Below are positions 1 through 7,025 of a stretch of DNA of 64,000 nucleotides, piece by piece. The notes beneath the pieces are model-generated. The model was not told where the DNA came from and searched no databases. It worked only from the letters and a program-made list of their open reading frames with translations. Location of the stretch: assembly GCA_965196605.1 (NCBI GenBank), contig CBDAKK010000008.1, forward strand, positions 930,001-994,000, given 5' to 3'. This DNA comes from CBDAKK01 sp965196605 (GTDB taxonomy: Bacteria > Spirochaetota > Spirochaetia > WTKD01 > G963693115). Every line of letters begins with the position of its first letter. Position 1 is the stretch's first letter. The translations under genes were made by a program, and so were the position numbers.

Positions 1-144
1 AGACGATGAAAATTCGCATTCCCCCGCGCAAAAATAGCAATTCCAATTATTGCGAATAAAAATTTCAACCCACTTGGCAGTCTCTAAGGTGACCCCATCT
101 ATGCCCGCAAATCGAAATGAAACAAACCCTACATTTTTATTCAT
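1..144 (-). CDS. Glycosyltransferase, N-terminal part (runs off the left edge)
   Basis: An ATG at 144 follows a purine-rich GAGAGGGA ribosome site and opens 48 codons to the window edge. The start (MNKNVGFVSFRFAGIDGV, then LETAKW) matches the beginning of GT-B-fold glycosyltransferases, where a glycine-rich strand with 'DGV.LE..KW' precedes the acceptor-binding domain. The donor and acceptor cannot be judged from this piece. It is transcribed away from dcd, with dcd ending upstream on the same strand. Confidence 0.5.
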   Translation of the reverse strand, partial: MNKNVGFVSFRFAGIDGVTLETAKWVEIFIRNNWNCYFCAGECEFSSS

Positions 145-212
145 ATTCCCTCTCTTTATTGCAAGTTATCGTGACGTAAAAGCAATGTAAATTCAATCAT
201 AATGATATATTA

Positions 213-734
213 CTACTTTTCGAAATCTTTGTACATCATACTTGCTTGAACACCGCTGTTTTTTTGATACTTGTTAGAACGATATGCTTCGTGTTCACCT
301 TCTATGGTGTGATAAAAAATTTGACAAATCTCAACAGAGGGGTATATGCGCACGGGTTCAATGCAATGCATTTCCAATGTCCAGTACCCCTCAAACCCTA
401 CGTCACCAAACCCCGCAGTAACATGCACAAAAAGCCCCAGTCTACCCACAGAAGAGCGTCCTTCAAGCATGGGCACTAAATCATAGGTTTTGGTGTACTC
501 CACCGTGCGCCCTAAATACAAACGGTTTGGCTCCAACACAAGGCCTTCCTGCGGTATTTCAAGGCGTGAGACAGCATTTTTGCGCTTCATATCAAGCGGC
601 GCCACATCATATACATAGAGTTCATTATGCAAAGACAAATTATAGCTGTTAGGGTTTACACGACTCTCATCAAAGGGATCAATGTAAATTTTTGAACCGA
701 GCAAGTCTCGAATACACTTCCCCGAGAGTATCAT
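213..734 (-). CDS. dcd: dCTP deaminase
   Basis: 173 residues, normal length for Dcd, which deaminates dCTP to dUTP as a source of dTMP. Diagnostic stretches are NPNSYNLSL near the N-terminus, EGRSSVGRLGL in the middle, HVTAGFGDVGFEGYWTLE carrying the catalytic glutamate, and the C-terminal YQKNSGVQ nucleotide-lid region. It is cytosolic and usually trimeric. Some family members also hydrolyse dUTP to dUMP; the sequence does not settle that point. The ATG at 734 is used. Transcribed alone, towards the glycosyltransferase. Confidence 0.92.
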   Translation of the reverse strand: MILSGKCIRDLLGSKIYIDPFDESRVNPNSYNLSLHNELYVYDVAPLDMKRKNAVSRLEIPQEGLVLEPNRLYLGRTVEYTKTYDLVPMLEGRSSVGRLGLFVHVTAGFGDVGFEGYWTLEMHCIEPVRIYPSVEICQIFYHTIEGEHEAYRSNKYQKNSGVQASMMYKDFEK

Positions 735-784
735 GATGAATTAGACCTTTTCTAAGCTTTATGGGTTAAAAATATAAAATAAAC

Positions 785-952
785 CTACATTAAGTCGCGA
801 GGCTTGCGTGCTTGAGTACCAGTTTTGTCGCATACCGCAAAATGTCGCAATCGCCCATTGGCAAATACCGACTTCATTTGTATGGTGCCACCCCACTTAC
901 TTGTGAGCACCTTTGCCCCTTCACGCTGGGCGTTCTTTGAAACTTTTGACAT
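785..952 (-). CDS. Small basic protein of unknown function (55 aa)
   Basis: An ATG at 952 has a strong TTGGAGG ribosome site seven bases upstream. The frame encodes 55 residues, rich in Lys/Arg, with the pattern GTIQMKSVFANGRLRHF and the end KPRDLM. I do not recognise the family. The good ribosome site, basic composition and lack of any convincing ORF on the opposite strand argue that it is real. Confidence 0.5.
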   Translation of the reverse strand: MSKVSKNAQREGAKVLTSKWGGTIQMKSVFANGRLRHFAVCDKTGTQARKPRDLM

Positions 953-1092
953 AAATTTCCTCCAATTAAGTACTTATCATAATAGTAGAAACTTAAAAAA
1001 AAAACTACAACTCCCCGCTGCCTTAAAACACAAATTTTTAGCGCTACCCCGCCTCATAATGCGGCTATAATACAAACTAAGGAAATTGATAT

Positions 1093-1890
1093 ATGGTAGT
1101 GAAAATAATATTACTTTTAGCATTTTTGTACAGTGCTATGTTTACGCTGATACTGCTTTTCCAGCGCAAGTTTCAGTATCACCCCTACAAGATCGTAGAT
1201 CAACCTCAAGACTTTGACATTGCAATGGAAACCACCCATATAAAGGGTTACCACGACCATGCTTTGTGGGCATGGTATCAAAAACCCCATGAACAAAAGC
1301 CTACCATCGTGTATTTTCATGGTAATGAATACAGCTTAGGCTGGAGGGCTGCCCGCTTTAAACATTACGTACAAAAAGGCTATGGACTTGTCTGTGCAAC
1401 CTATCGTTACAATGCACAAGCTGGTGGAAAACCCTCTGAGCAAGCTCTCATTGCCGACGGGAAATGCGTTTTAGCGTGGCTGGAAGATACCCTTGCCGTG
1501 CCGAAGAACAATACCATTATTTATGGTGAGTCCTTAGGTAGTGGTGTTGCAACACAACTTGCAAAGGGCAGCGACTACAAAGGACTTGTCCTTGAAGTGC
1601 CATACGACAGCATGCTATCCGCAGCGCACCACAGGATGTGGATGTTTCCTATATTCAAGGCTTTGTTATTCGATGCTTTTGATAGCAAAGAGCATATACA
1701 AGACGTACGCATACCGGTGCTTATTGGGGGTGCAGAGCGCGATAGAGTTTTACCCGTCACGCAAGCTTACAATCTTTTTGCATATACACATGAACCGAAA
1801 AAGTTTTTTCTTGGGAAAAACGCAGGGCACATTGAAATGTACGATGATAGCGCATGGGCACATGTCGTATGTGAATTTTGCGAAGCATAA
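1093..1890 (+). CDS. Membrane-anchored alpha/beta hydrolase (Bem46/YfhR type)
   Basis: 265 residues. An N-terminal hydrophobic helix (about residues 4-24) anchors an alpha/beta hydrolase domain. VYFHGNEYS is the oxyanion-hole strand, GESLGS (about residues 146-151) is the nucleophile elbow, GGAERDRVLP holds the acidic residue and GHIEMYD the histidine. All three catalytic residues are present, so an active esterase or thioesterase-like enzyme is likely; the substrate is unknown. The start ATG follows AAGGAAAT at 1079-1086. Confidence 0.8.
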   Translation: MVVKIILLLAFLYSAMFTLILLFQRKFQYHPYKIVDQPQDFDIAMETTHIKGYHDHALWAWYQKPHEQKPTIVYFHGNEYSLGWRAARFKHYVQKGYGLVCATYRYNAQAGGKPSEQALIADGKCVLAWLEDTLAVPKNNTIIYGESLGSGVATQLAKGSDYKGLVLEVPYDSMLSAAHHRMWMFPIFKALLFDAFDSKEHIQDVRIPVLIGGAERDRVLPVTQAYNLFAYTHEPKKFFLGKNAGHIEMYDDSAWAHVVCEFCEA

Positions 1891-2132
1891 AGAAGCATAA
1901 AATAGCAAGTAAGGCTGGTAGCAAGGTCAAGAGAAAGAGGGGGAAAAGCCAAGACACAACTAAGGGCACTTATTAATTAATGGGCTACATGAGCAGTCTG
2001 TGTAGGTGTAATAGTGGAAGAATCAGTGTTCTTAGAGACGTTCGTCCGAGGAAATGCCTTGATTTCTAAACTCCTGCGCAGTGTTTTTTTGTTGAACTTG
2101 CCCCTTGAATTCACTTTATGGTGTTAAACACA

Positions 2133-2161
2133 TTGACCAATGATAAAGAAATCAATATTAT
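2133..2161 (+). promoter_or_regulatory. Promoter of the tRNA-Ile2/tRNA-Asp unit
   Basis: TTGACC (2133-2138), a 17-base spacer and TATTAT (2156-2161) lie 13 bases before tRNA-Ile2. This is a near-consensus housekeeping sigma promoter. The 210 bases before it hold no ORF I can support. Confidence 0.6.
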
Positions 2162-2174
2162 GAGTAGTAAGGAG

Positions 2175-2248
2175 GGGCCTATAGCTCAGTTGGTTAGAGC
2201 AGTGGACTCATAATCCATGTGTCCCAGGTTCAAGTCCTGGTGGGCCCA
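2175..2248 (+). tRNA. tRNA-Ile2 (CAU, lysidine type)
   Basis: A full cloverleaf: acceptor GGGCCTA/TGGGCCC, D arm GCTCAGTTGGTTAGAGC, anticodon loop CTCATAA, and a T arm with GGTTCAAGTCC. The GACTCATAATC context around CAU is that of the minor isoleucine tRNA whose C34 is modified to lysidine by TilS, rather than initiator or elongator methionine tRNA. Confidence 0.85.
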
Positions 2249-2297
2249 TCTTCATCAATTGACGAGCAAAAATGTTTGCCATATCATTAATAATTAT

Positions 2298-2371
2298 GAG
2301 GGTGTAGCGAAGTTGGTTATCGCGCCGGCCTGTCAAGCCGGAGGTCGCGGGTTCAATCCCCGTCATCCTCG
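2298..2371 (+). tRNA. tRNA-Asp (GUC)
   Basis: Acceptor GAGGGTG/CATCCTC, anticodon loop CTGTCAA with GTC, T arm CGGGTTCAATCCCCG, discriminator G. The gene is intact. A recombinase element starts 13 bases beyond its 3' end, typical of tRNA-targeted integration. Confidence 0.95.
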
Positions 2372-2384
2372 TTTTTAAGTTATT

Positions 2385-2428
2385 TATAGTGTTGTTTTTT
2401 GCCTTTTTATGCTCAAAACAACACTATA
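2385..2428. repeat. Inverted repeat at the left end of recombinase element A
   Basis: Perfect 14-base arms TATAGTGTTGTTTT (2385-2398) and AAAACAACACTATA (2415-2428) enclose GCCTTTTTATGCTC-like sequence. The same structure occurs at 30283-30328 at the same distance (about 72 bases) from the second recombinase, so it belongs to the element and is not just a tRNA terminator. It may be an integrase binding site, the left attachment arm, or a hairpin that insulates int. Confidence 0.7.
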
Positions 2429-2499
2429 TGTTTCTATGTTTTCTATATTCAAAAAAAGAATTGTACACACAAATGACACACGCATGCTATGCTTTATGT

Positions 2500-3609
2500 A
2501 TGCGTGCTAGACACCCTTTTACAATTTACAAAAGACACTTAAAAATAGGCACAGTCTATTACTATTGTGCTTACGATGAAAATAATAAACGCATAAGAGC
2601 GTCTACGGGTAAGTTGAATAAAAAAGAAGCGCATGCCTATTGTATGGAATTGCACAAACGTGGGTGCTTAATACCTCAACAGAAGCGATTACTTTATGAG
2701 TATGCAGAACCATTTTTTACAGAAAAATGCAGGTATGTAAAAAGACGTGAGGCATGGGCGCAGCGCACGCTTTCTAATAAATATCTTATCACTATGCGTA
2801 GTAAGATTGTTTTGTTGTTGAAAAATCTTCCTAATGTGTCGTTGGATAAAATAAGAAGTATTGATGTGGAATCTGCTATGAATACCTTGACCAATACACA
2901 TAAGGTAAAAACAATTAATGAAGCACTTAGTGTGTTATCTATTATGTTTGAGGAGGCAATACGAGAAAATCTCATTAATCACAATCCTTGTAAGCAGGTA
3001 GCACGCATGCATCAGTGTAAATCAGAGAAGGGTATACTGTCATTGAATGAAGTTAAGCACTTGTTTAGTATTGTGTGGGATGATGAACAGATGAAAATGT
3101 TTAACCTTGTAGCGAGTCTCACTGGAATGCGCCGAGGCCAATTACTCGCCTTGCATGTAAGAGATGTACACGATGGGCATGTTCATGTATGTAATGCGTA
3201 TGCTAGTGGGGACGGATTGAAAGATAGAACGAAGACAGGCATAAATCGCTTTGTTCCATTGCCGAAAAGTATTTGCATTGCATTGCGTGCAGAAAAGCAA
3301 GCAGAGGAGCTTGTGTTTCAAGGAGTGTCTCATAATGGGATAGTTCCTGAAAATAAACCTACACAAGAATTGTATAAGGCACTTAAGAAGATTGGCATAA
3401 ATGAGGCAGAGCGACAAAAGCGCAATATTACGCTTCACAGCTGGAGGCATTTTTTTAACACATTCTGTCGGAGCGCTGGCGTCCCCGATAGTAAGCTGCA
3501 AGCAGTAACGGGACACCTCACGGATGCAATGACCGACCATTACACGCATTTTAACCCTTCAGATTTTGGGGAAGTAGCGCAGGTACAAGAAAAGATGCTT
3601 ACAAGCTAG
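2500..3609 (+). CDS. Tyrosine recombinase (phage integrase), copy A
   Basis: Integrase-family site-specific recombinase. Catalytic residues visible are Arg in TGMRRGQLLAL, His and Arg in HSWRHFF, His in VTGHL, and the Tyr nucleophile in DHYTHF near the C-terminus. An N-terminal Arm-binding and SAM-like core domain precede them. The frame is open from 2389, but the start at 2500 (MRARHPFT) is preferred because the paralogue at 30401 begins there. The protein is highly similar to that paralogue, and the following gene is also shared. Core genes resume right afterwards, so this is a stripped remnant at tRNA-Asp. Confidence 0.9.
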   Translation: MRARHPFTIYKRHLKIGTVYYYCAYDENNKRIRASTGKLNKKEAHAYCMELHKRGCLIPQQKRLLYEYAEPFFTEKCRYVKRREAWAQRTLSNKYLITMRSKIVLLLKNLPNVSLDKIRSIDVESAMNTLTNTHKVKTINEALSVLSIMFEEAIRENLINHNPCKQVARMHQCKSEKGILSLNEVKHLFSIVWDDEQMKMFNLVASLTGMRRGQLLALHVRDVHDGHVHVCNAYASGDGLKDRTKTGINRFVPLPKSICIALRAEKQAEELVFQGVSHNGIVPENKPTQELYKALKKIGINEAERQKRNITLHSWRHFFNTFCRSAGVPDSKLQAVTGHLTDAMTDHYTHFNPSDFGEVAQVQEKMLTS

Positions 3610-3639
3610 TTGTGGCATTGTTGGCAAAGGTCATATAAT
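3610..3639 (+). promoter_or_regulatory. Conserved promoter of Bdr-like gene A
   Basis: TTGTGG (3610-3615), an 18-base spacer and TATAAT (3634-3639). The identical boxes with the same spacing precede the second Bdr-like gene (31590-31619). The -10 box ends only 7 bases before ATG 3647, so the transcript would be leaderless or nearly so. Confidence 0.6.
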
Positions 3640-3646
3640 GAAAGGC

Positions 3647-4024
3647 ATGGAAGCGCGCATAGAAGAATTGAAAGACAACGGACATGCTCCAACAAGTCAA
3701 TATGACTTTCTTGCAGGAAAAGTACAAAATATGGAATTCGACAATTTCAAAACAACACTTACGCATGAAATAGAAAAGACACACGCACACATAGATGCGG
3801 TAGAGGGCAGACTCAATGCACGCATAGATGTTGTCACGGAGCAAATCAAGAGTACTAATGCACGCATAGATAGCTTAGATACAAGTCTCAACGCACGCAT
3901 AGATGATATGAAAACAATGATAAATAAGACAGACAAGCGCATTAGCAATATGCTTGTAATATTTGGCATTGCGTTTGCGGGTCTTTTTGCTGTGCTTGGG
4001 GTTATACTCTCAAAGCTAGGATGA
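3647..4024 (+). CDS. Bdr-like coiled-coil protein with C-terminal membrane anchor, copy A
   Basis: 125 residues. A coiled coil made of degenerate 11-residue units (ARIDSLDTSLN type, with recurring 'RID') covers about residues 30-95. A single hydrophobic helix VIFGIAFAGLFAVLGVILS closes the protein, followed by KLG. This is the architecture of Borrelia Bdr proteins (KID-motif repeats plus C-terminal membrane helix), which are carried on cp32 prophages. Homology is inferred from architecture only. ATG 3638 is an alternative start but overlaps the -10 box; 3647 matches the paralogue. Confidence 0.65.
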   Translation: MEARIEELKDNGHAPTSQYDFLAGKVQNMEFDNFKTTLTHEIEKTHAHIDAVEGRLNARIDVVTEQIKSTNARIDSLDTSLNARIDDMKTMINKTDKRISNMLVIFGIAFAGLFAVLGVILSKLG

Positions 4025-4194
4025 TGGCTTATTGCTGAATAAAACGCGCATATCTATGATGCCTGCTGCAAGTCGCGCGACATTTTTTTGGTGGATTCAA
4101 ATTGTTGAGTGGAACAGAAAAGCAGTGTGCAGAAGTTTGGAAGTCAAGACACTCTCGCGGATGAGGCAATAGTAAGCCAAGCTACTGCCGCGAC
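4025..4194. other. Junction between element remnant A and birA
   Basis: 170 bases without a credible ORF. No copy of the left-end inverted repeat is visible here, so the right end of remnant A cannot be placed from sequence. Confidence 0.4.
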
Positions 4195-5025
4195 CTATGA
4201 TGTGGGTGTTTTTTCGCTTTGAAAAAGTTCACCAGAGTATACGCGCATTTCGCCACAGTGCGCACACTGAAATTGAAGACTTGCATCTTCGTTAAGTCTA
4301 CTCACCACGCCCTCATGCGTTTCTTTTCCTATTACAAGCTTCATTTTTTTTGTTTTATCATACCAGCGCCTTTGTATTTCGTTGCGTATGAGGACAAAAG
4401 AGTGTTTTTTCAAACTTTGCAAGCACTCGCTTAGCATTTCCAACAAACGTTGTAAGAATGCTTCTATGGAGTAGCTTGCTGCGCGCTCAATAAAAACGGA
4501 GGTCGCGGGTTGGTCAATGCGGCGCATGTCTTGTTTTGTGCTGTTTACATTCAAGCCTATGCCTACTATGAGCACGGGTTCTTGGGTTTTGTTTTTGTGT
4601 GAAGAAGCACCACGGTTTTGTTGTACACACAAAATGCCGCATATCTTTTTGTCCCGCACCAATACGTCATTGGGCCATTTAATACTCGCAGGTATTTCTA
4701 GCGCTTCAAGCGTCTTTGCAACAGCAAGTGCCGTGGCCTGTGTCATGGCGCTCCACAAGGTTTCATCAATGCCTTGTAGCGGTACCAATAATGAACAGCT
4801 TAGGTCCTTGTGTGGTACCGAATGCCAGACTCGCTTGTGTTTCCCGTGACCACTTGTTTGTCTCTGTGCTATTATGCATGTAAAGGGCTTGTAGAAGTTT
4901 GAATTTTTTGTAAGGTGCGTGTTGGTCGAGTCAAGGCTTGCAAAGGTAATAATGCGCCATGTATGAAATGATGTTTTATATGTTTGGAAAGCTTCTTCTA
5001 TCATATGCGTGGTTTTTTTGTGCAC
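4195..5025 (-). CDS. birA: Biotin--protein ligase
   Basis: 276 residues. Attaches biotin to the biotin carrier domain of carboxylases via biotinyl-AMP. Signature elements in order: SLDSTNTHL, the GHGKHKRVW biotin-binding loop, KWPNDVLV..KKICGIL with the conserved lysine, GIGLNVN, and a small C-terminal SH3-like domain. There is no N-terminal winged-helix repressor domain, so it is a class I enzyme without the E. coli-type regulatory role. It stands alone, divergent from the NYN gene. Confidence 0.9.
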   Translation of the reverse strand: MHKKTTHMIEEAFQTYKTSFHTWRIITFASLDSTNTHLTKNSNFYKPFTCIIAQRQTSGHGKHKRVWHSVPHKDLSCSLLVPLQGIDETLWSAMTQATALAVAKTLEALEIPASIKWPNDVLVRDKKICGILCVQQNRGASSHKNKTQEPVLIVGIGLNVNSTKQDMRRIDQPATSVFIERAASYSIEAFLQRLLEMLSECLQSLKKHSFVLIRNEIQRRWYDKTKKMKLVIGKETHEGVVSRLNEDASLQFQCAHCGEMRVYSGELFQSEKTPTS

Positions 5026-5159
5026 GTAAGGTGCTTATAAAAGCACTGGTACATTCATTGCATGTTATTATACGCTATGAGCGCAAATCTTGGTGTGTGT
5101 GCGCCCCTAAACTATACAGGACTCACTACAAATGTAGCTGCAGACCATGCTAAGAAAAA

Positions 5160-5903
5160 ATGGCGGAATATATAATGAAAGAGAGTGAAATAACCCAAAA
5201 AAAGCTTGCGGTGCTTATTGATGCAGACAACGCTTCACCAAAAATAATTGAAGGCTTGCTTGATGAAATTGCGAAGTACGGAATAGCAAGCGTCAAAAGA
5301 GTATATGGCGATTGGACAGGTCAGGGGTTGTCTGGTTGGAAAAAAATTTCATTGGAACATGCCTTAACTCCCGTGCAGCAGTTTAGCTATACTTCGGGCA
5401 AAAATTCTACCGACAGCACGCTTATTATTGATGCAATGGATCTCTTGTATACCAGTAAGCTCAATGGGTTTTGCATTGTATCCAGCGACTCAGATTTTAC
5501 GCGCTTGTGTTTGCGCTTGCGAGAGTCGGGAATGATAGTCTACGGATTTGGTGAGGAAAAAACCCCTAGGGCATTTGTGAGTGCCTGCGATAAATTTATA
5601 TACACGGAAATTCTTATAAAAAGCGATAAACGCGACTCGCATGCTCCAGCGCCCATGAAAAAACTACAAAGTAATAAAAAATTGATTACATTGCTTGTAG
5701 GTGCGGTAGAAGACTCAAGCGACGAAGACGGTTGGGCAAACCTTGGGATGGTTGGCACAAACATTGCGAACAAAACACCCGACTTTGATTCGCGTAAGTA
5801 TGGATATAAGAAACTCCGCGACCTTATGGAAGCAACGGGTATGTTTGAAATAAACAACGAGGGTTCATCTTCGAGAATTATTTACATTAGGCTTAAAAAA
5901 TAA
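5160..5903 (+). CDS. NYN-domain putative RNase with C-terminal OST-HTH/LOTUS domain
   Basis: 247 residues. The N-terminal half is a LabA-like NYN (PIN-fold) nuclease with acidic clusters LIDADN, DSTLIIDAMDLLY and SSDSDFTRL that would bind metal. The C-terminal part (about 165-245: GWANLGMVG, YGYKKLRDLMEATGMFEI) resembles the OST-HTH/LOTUS RNA-binding domain often fused to it. A role in RNA turnover is inferred. ATG 5160 has no clear ribosome site; ATG 5175 is a possible alternative. Confidence 0.8.
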   Translation: MAEYIMKESEITQKKLAVLIDADNASPKIIEGLLDEIAKYGIASVKRVYGDWTGQGLSGWKKISLEHALTPVQQFSYTSGKNSTDSTLIIDAMDLLYTSKLNGFCIVSSDSDFTRLCLRLRESGMIVYGFGEEKTPRAFVSACDKFIYTEILIKSDKRDSHAPAPMKKLQSNKKLITLLVGAVEDSSDEDGWANLGMVGTNIANKTPDFDSRKYGYKKLRDLMEATGMFEINNEGSSSRIIYIRLKK

Positions 5904-5957
5904 CATAGAAATATTGTTTGAGCATTTATACCAAAGTCCACTACTTAATTTAAACAC

Positions 5958-7022
5958 TCACTCGCAGCCTTGTGGTAACCCCTTGTATGTGCAATAAGCT
6001 GTTAGTTTCTGATACTCAAGCCCTTTCATGTAGTTTTCCATGTAGTCGTAATCTGGTGTACCTTCAGGTGTAGTGGGGAGGAGGATTTTTTGTTTTGACA
6101 TTCTTGTTGTATTGAATTTATATCCGTACTGAAATTTTTGTTTTTGTTTGAGAATTTGGTTTTTAACAAATAAAAATAAGAACTGATTTCCTTGAGTATT
6201 TTTAAAAGAAATTCTTTTCACATCGTCAGAAAAAATAGCTGTATAAGGATGATAAAAATTTTCAACAACACTGCCATTATAGTTTACCCCCAGTACATTT
6301 TTGTCCTTTGACGCATTAGAATTTGAAATAAATGCTGTAATTCCATTATTATTATCTGTTGCACCAATAAATGGTTTGTCTCCTTTGCGCATTTCAGCTT
6401 TTATTAAACGAGTACCAGCTTTAATTGAAAATACTTCACTCATACAAAACTCCTTCCACTGCTTTTGTGTCAGTGGCAAAACGGCGTTAGTACTCAATTG
6501 GTTTAGGCATTTGGTGATGTAGTGTTCATACTCTTTGAGTTTTTTTTGCTCTTTTTGACGCATGTAGGCTTCCATGAATGCATAGTCGGGCTCGCCGTCA
6601 GAGGTTATGGGGAGGATTAACATTTCATTTTTTAAATGAGTTTCATTTCTTTTGAATCCAAAGCTATATTTACTTCTTACTTTATCGGCAATGCTAGTAA
6701 TGAAAGTGGCGTTATATCTGTTAAGTTCATCTCTTCTACCAACTTTAACTGTAGTTGAACCAATAAAATCTTCAGATTTATAAACTGAATAGCCAATAGA
6801 GCCTTCCCCATCACAGATAAAAACGATGCAATTTCCTTTTGTAATTAACTTTTCATTTAATTCGACATATTTTAAAACCCCGTTGTTTTTATTTGTTGCT
6901 CCTACATAAGAAACGCTACCCTTATTTAATGTAGAGACTTTGGAGCATTTACAATTCTCTATTTCAAAAATCGAGCCAAGTTTAAACTTCTTCCATTCTC
7001 TATTTCTTAAGTCTAAATCCAT
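5958..7022 (-). CDS. Specificity subunit of a BcgI-like Type IIB restriction-modification system
   Basis: 354 residues, close to BcgI subunit B (341). It consists of two related halves, each a target recognition domain: the first begins REWKKFKLGSIFEIEN with SYVGATNKNNGV, the second QWKEFCMSEVFSIKAG with PFIGATDNNNGI. Each half ends in a short linker helix (YMRQKEQKKLKEY; YMKGLEYQKLTAY). It lies three bases behind the catalytic subunit and is presumably cotranscribed. Bipartite DNA recognition is expected from the family. Confidence 0.85.
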   Translation of the reverse strand: MDLDLRNREWKKFKLGSIFEIENCKCSKVSTLNKGSVSYVGATNKNNGVLKYVELNEKLITKGNCIVFICDGEGSIGYSVYKSEDFIGSTTVKVGRRDELNRYNATFITSIADKVRSKYSFGFKRNETHLKNEMLILPITSDGEPDYAFMEAYMRQKEQKKLKEYEHYITKCLNQLSTNAVLPLTQKQWKEFCMSEVFSIKAGTRLIKAEMRKGDKPFIGATDNNNGITAFISNSNASKDKNVLGVNYNGSVVENFYHPYTAIFSDDVKRISFKNTQGNQFLFLFVKNQILKQKQKFQYGYKFNTTRMSKQKILLPTTPEGTPDYDYMENYMKGLEYQKLTAYCTYKGLPQGCE

Positions 7023-7025
7023 GGT

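Noticed and set aside
825..1070. 81-codon + strand ORF before the hydrolase gene
   Set aside because: No ribosome site and poor composition; the reverse-strand 55-aa gene with TTGGAGG is better supported.
1541..1969. Overlapping ORFs on both strands inside the alpha/beta hydrolase gene
   Set aside because: They lie in the shadow of a gene with a complete catalytic triad.
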